A stretch of DNA of 7,794 bases from assembly GCA_003510135.1 (NCBI GenBank), contig DOKY01000023.1, forward strand, positions 1-7,794. The letters run 5' to 3'. The stretch comes from Pseudothermotoga sp. GTDB taxonomy: Bacteria; Thermotogota; Thermotogae; Thermotogales; DSM-5069. How positions within the stretch are numbered: position 1 is the stretch's first letter; each line of letters starts with the position of its first letter. The translations under genes and the position numbers were made by a program. Below are positions 5,836-7,794 of the stretch, piece by piece. A model generated the notes under the pieces. That model was not told where the DNA came from. It searched no databases and saw only the letters and a list, made by a program, of their open reading frames with translations.

Positions 5836-6044
5836 AGAAAAAATGTAGAAACTGTAAACTCGCGGAGTCCGGCAGTCTTCACATCGTCTGCAACGTGCCA
5901 TCTGAAGACTCCCCGGAAGACCCGAGAATTTATGGGCTCGGAAGCTTATATTACCTTGTGTCGTACATTTTTTCAGAGAGATACCATGCGTTTTATGTCA
6001 TGGCGAAAGAAAGACTCTACCAGTATGGAGTTGTGTTAATGTAA
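5832..6044 (+). CDS. Small protein of unknown function with a Cys pair
   Basis: A 70-residue frame whose ATG overlaps the phosphoesterase stop as ATGA (5832-5835), so translation would be coupled; no separate ribosome site is visible. It starts with a basic, cysteine-bearing segment (MKKKCRNCK, C5-x2-C8, with C20 further on). An acidic and proline-containing stretch follows (SEDSPEDP, 24-31). The C-terminal half is rich in Tyr and hydrophobic residues (about 35-70, including GLGSLYYLVSYIF). The Cys pair could bind metal, but only three cysteines are present. I recognise no family. Support for a real gene is the overlap start, ordinary codon use and a strong terminator 23 bases after its stop. 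Against it is its short length. It could also be a degraded end of a longer protein. Confidence 0.55.
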   Translation: MKKKCRNCKLAESGSLHIVCNVPSEDSPEDPRIYGLGSLYYLVSYIFSERYHAFYVMAKERLYQYGVVLM

Positions 6045-6067
6045 GTAATATAGATTTTTTCTTTCTA

Positions 6068-6096
6068 AAAGGGCCGTTTTGACGGCCCTTTCTTTC
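6068..6096 (+). terminator. Rho-independent terminator of the lipoprotein-phosphoesterase-small protein operon
   Basis: A perfect 10-bp stem, AAAGGGCCGT (6068-6077) with ACGGCCCTTT (6082-6091), has a TTTG tetraloop. It continues into TTTCTTTC on the plus strand. It lies 23 bases after the stop of the 70-residue gene. Confidence 0.88.
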
Positions 6097-6108
6097 ACTT
6101 CATATAAT
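6079..6108 (+). promoter_or_regulatory. Promoter of the fabF-fabZ operon, overlapping the upstream terminator
   Basis: TTGACG (6079-6084, five of six) and a perfect TATAAT (6103-6108) are 18 bases apart. The -35 element lies in the loop and 3' arm of the terminator stem. Transcription would start near 6115, leaving a leader of about 30 bases. A short palindrome CTCGTTCGAG (6118-6127) sits just after the predicted start point and could be an operator, though it is weak. Confidence 0.75.
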
Positions 6109-6144
6109 CCACGTAGACTCGTTCGAGCTTGAGGGAGTGGTCGC

Positions 6145-7371
6145 ATGAGGCGCGTGGTCGTCACGGGAATGGGTATCGTGAGTCCCATTGGGATTGGAAA
6201 AGAAGAAGTTCTTATGAATCTGGAGCGTTCGACCGTTGCAATCGATTACATAAGCAGTTTCGATGCCAGCAACCTTCCGGTGAGGATAGCTGCCGAAGTG
6301 AAGAACTTCGATGTTGAGAAGTACATCGATAGGAAACTGGCGCGTAGGACCGATAGGTTCGTTCATTTCGCTCTCGCCGCCTTCAAGGAAGCTCTGGATC
6401 AGGCGAAAATAGACCTTTCATCGTTTTCGGAGAGAACGGCGGTGCTCGTTGGCTCGGGCATGGGTGGATTCATCACGTTGGATACGGAAAACAACAAGTT
6501 TCTTGCGCAAGGAGCGTCAAAGGTCAGCCCGTTTCTCATACCGATGTTGCTGATAAACATGGCCTCGGGCATCATCTCGATAGAACACGGATTGAAGGGT
6601 GTGAACTTCGCGCCGGTGAGCGCCTGTGCTTCGTCAGGACACGCGATCGCCTTGGGAACTCTCTTGATAAGGCACAACTACGCTGATGTGGCCATCGTCG
6701 GTGGCGCAGAAGCAACGATAGCACCGCTACCAATAGCTGGCTTTGCAAGCATGCGTGCCCTCTCGACGAGGAACGATGAACCAAAGAGAGCATCGAGACC
6801 GTTCGACGTACAACGCGATGGTTTCGTGATGGGCGAAGGAGGCGCGATACTCATCCTCGAGGCCGAAGAGATCGCACTGAAAAGGAATGCAGAAATCATC
6901 GCTGAGATCAAAGGCTTCGGGATGAACGATGACGCTTACCACATGAGTGCTCCAGATCCCGAAGGTGCAGGTGCGGAAAAAGCCATGAGGCTCGCCCTCG
7001 AAGATGCAAACCTCTCACCACAGGATATTCAGTACGTGAGCTGCCATGCCACGAGCACACCTGCGGGAGACGAGGCAGAGGCCAAGGCGATAGAAAGGAT
7101 ATTTGGAAAAGAAATCTACGTGAACAGCAGTAAAGCGCTGATGGGTCATCTGCTCGGAGCGGCAGCCGCAGCTGAGTCCGTCGTTGCAATTCTGCAGATG
7201 CAGAAAGGTTTTCTGCATGCGATGCCAAATTTGGACGAAAAAGACCCGCAGGTGAACGTGAACGTCGTTGGTAAAGAACCTGTGAGAATCGAGATCGAGA
7301 ACTTCGTTAAGAACTCCTTCGGTTTCGGCGGACACAACGTGTCGATCGTGATAGGGAGGTACGAGCCTTGA
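6145..7371 (+). CDS. fabF: 3-oxoacyl-[acyl-carrier-protein] synthase II
   Basis: A 408-residue protein of typical FabF length. It condenses malonyl-ACP with an acyl-ACP, releasing CO2, in each elongation round of type II fatty acid synthesis in the cytosol. It begins RRVVVTGMGIVSPIG, as FabF proteins do. The thiolase-fold catalytic residues are present: nucleophile Cys161 in SACASSGHA, His301 in CHATSTPAGDEAE, Lys330 in NSSKALMGH and His335 in the same stretch. The gatekeeper-type glycine loop SFGFGGHN lies at 391-398. FabB is less likely, given the STPAGD and NSSKALMGH wording and the usual Thermotogae gene set. The ATG at 6145 has GAGGGAGTGG just upstream (6131-6140). The stop overlaps the TTG start of fabZ, so the two enzymes are translationally coupled. 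Transcription starts from the promoter at 6079-6108. Confidence 0.95.
   Translation: MRRVVVTGMGIVSPIGIGKEEVLMNLERSTVAIDYISSFDASNLPVRIAAEVKNFDVEKYIDRKLARRTDRFVHFALAAFKEALDQAKIDLSSFSERTAVLVGSGMGGFITLDTENNKFLAQGASKVSPFLIPMLLINMASGIISIEHGLKGVNFAPVSACASSGHAIALGTLLIRHNYADVAIVGGAEATIAPLPIAGFASMRALSTRNDEPKRASRPFDVQRDGFVMGEGGAILILEAEEIALKRNAEIIAEIKGFGMNDDAYHMSAPDPEGAGAEKAMRLALEDANLSPQDIQYVSCHATSTPAGDEAEAKAIERIFGKEIYVNSSKALMGHLLGAAAAAESVVAILQMQKGFLHAMPNLDEKDPQVNVNVVGKEPVRIEIENFVKNSFGFGGHNVSIVIGRYEP
7354..7370 (+). promoter_or_regulatory. Ribosome site deciding the TTG start of fabZ
   Basis: GGGAGGT (7354-7360) inside the end of fabF lies seven bases before TTG at 7368. The first in-frame ATG (7386) would remove six residues of the conserved start and has no ribosome site. 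TTG is therefore chosen. Confidence 0.8.
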
Positions 7372-7794
7372 ATGTAGAGGAAATAATGCAAATTCTGCCA
7401 CACAGGTTTCCTATCTTGCTCGTTGACAGGGTGATAGAAAGAGATGAAAAAAGAATTGTGGCGATCAAGAATGTGACGATCTCTGAGATATTCTTCTTGG
7501 GCCACTTTCCAGATTATCCGATCTATCCCGGTGTGTTGATTATCGAGGGTATGGCACAGACGGCGGGGCTGTTGCTTTTGAAACCTGAACAGAAGCTTGT
7601 GCCACTGTTTCTGGGCATAGACAACGCGCGGTTCAAATCGCCCGTCAAGCCGGGAGACGTGCTCAAGTACGAGGTGGAGGTCATTGAAAGCAAATTGAAC
7701 GTGGTGAAAGTGAAGGCGAAGGCGAGCGTGGATGAGAGAATCGTCGCAACCGCGGAGTTGGTGCTGGGAGTGAAAAAGCGTGAAGAACAGGGTC
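7368..7794 (+). CDS. fabZ: 3-hydroxyacyl-[acyl-carrier-protein] dehydratase (C-terminus cut by window edge)
   Basis: The frame runs 142 codons from TTG 7368 to the right edge without a stop. FabZ proteins are usually 140-150 residues, so nearly all of it is here. It removes water from 3-hydroxyacyl-ACP to give trans-2-enoyl-ACP, the step two reactions after FabF in the elongation cycle. The single hot-dog fold is shown by the start MQILPHRFPILLVDRV, the catalytic His46 in GHFPDYPIYPG, and the catalytic Glu60 in GVLIIEGMAQTAG. The later stretch FLGIDNARFKSPVKPGD is also typical. The loop after His46 reads D-Y where most FabZ have G-H, a mild departure that leaves both catalytic residues. The start overlaps the fabF stop as TTGA. 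A further fab gene downstream is likely but not visible. Confidence 0.93.
   Translation, partial: MNVEEIMQILPHRFPILLVDRVIERDEKRIVAIKNVTISEIFFLGHFPDYPIYPGVLIIEGMAQTAGLLLLKPEQKLVPLFLGIDNARFKSPVKPGDVLKYEVEVIESKLNVVKVKAKASVDERIVATAELVLGVKKREEQG

Noticed and set aside
7794..7794. Possible start of a further fab gene (for example an enoyl reductase) overlapping the end of fabZ
   Set aside because: Gene order in Thermotogae makes it plausible, but the window ends before any supporting sequence.

Overview
The window reads as a chromosomal segment of a thermophilic bacterium of the Thermotogae, probably Pseudothermotoga-like. This is an inference from the strong GGAGG-type ribosome sites, the AGA/AGG arginine codons, the tight gene packing with ATGA/TTGA overlaps, the frequent TTG and GTG starts, and the fabF-fabZ order. 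No 16S rRNA or tRNA is present to confirm it. There is no sign of an insertion sequence, phage, CRISPR array or RNA gene.

Layout. Bases 1-2925 are read on the minus strand. First comes uraA, a uracil permease of the NCS2 family, with its own promoter, a structured leader and a terminator. After that terminator lies a tight operon: a free-standing IMP-cyclohydrolase-like domain, then comF (4-base overlap), then a membrane-anchored Cache-type sensor (probably a chemoreceptor) that runs off the left edge. Bases 2926-3580 hold no convincing gene. They contain the uraA promoter and leader, a minus-strand terminator with no clear gene in front of it, a decayed-looking open frame, and a cluster of short palindromes. 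Bases 3581-7794 are read on the plus strand. They carry a 585-residue lipoprotein (two beta-sandwich-like segments, a fibronectin III domain, a beta-propeller-like C-terminus), a YfcE-type metallophosphoesterase and a 70-residue Cys-containing small protein, closed by a strong terminator. A promoter overlapping that terminator then starts the fatty-acid operon fabF-fabZ, with fabZ cut by the right edge just short of its expected end.

How the genes relate. uraA imports uracil for salvage. Its roughly 46-nt leader is almost wholly a hairpin whose hexaloop CAGUGA fits the PyrR-type CNGNGA pattern and whose lower stem covers the Shine-Dalgarno sequence. This suggests translational control by pyrimidine supply. 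fabF and fabZ are consecutive elongation-cycle enzymes of type II fatty acid synthesis. The lipoprotein and the phosphoesterase are co-transcribed, but no functional link is evident.

Most notable observations: the uraA leader hairpin, and the single-domain PurH-like protein that keeps most catalytic positions but has Arg where PurH has a catalytic Tyr.
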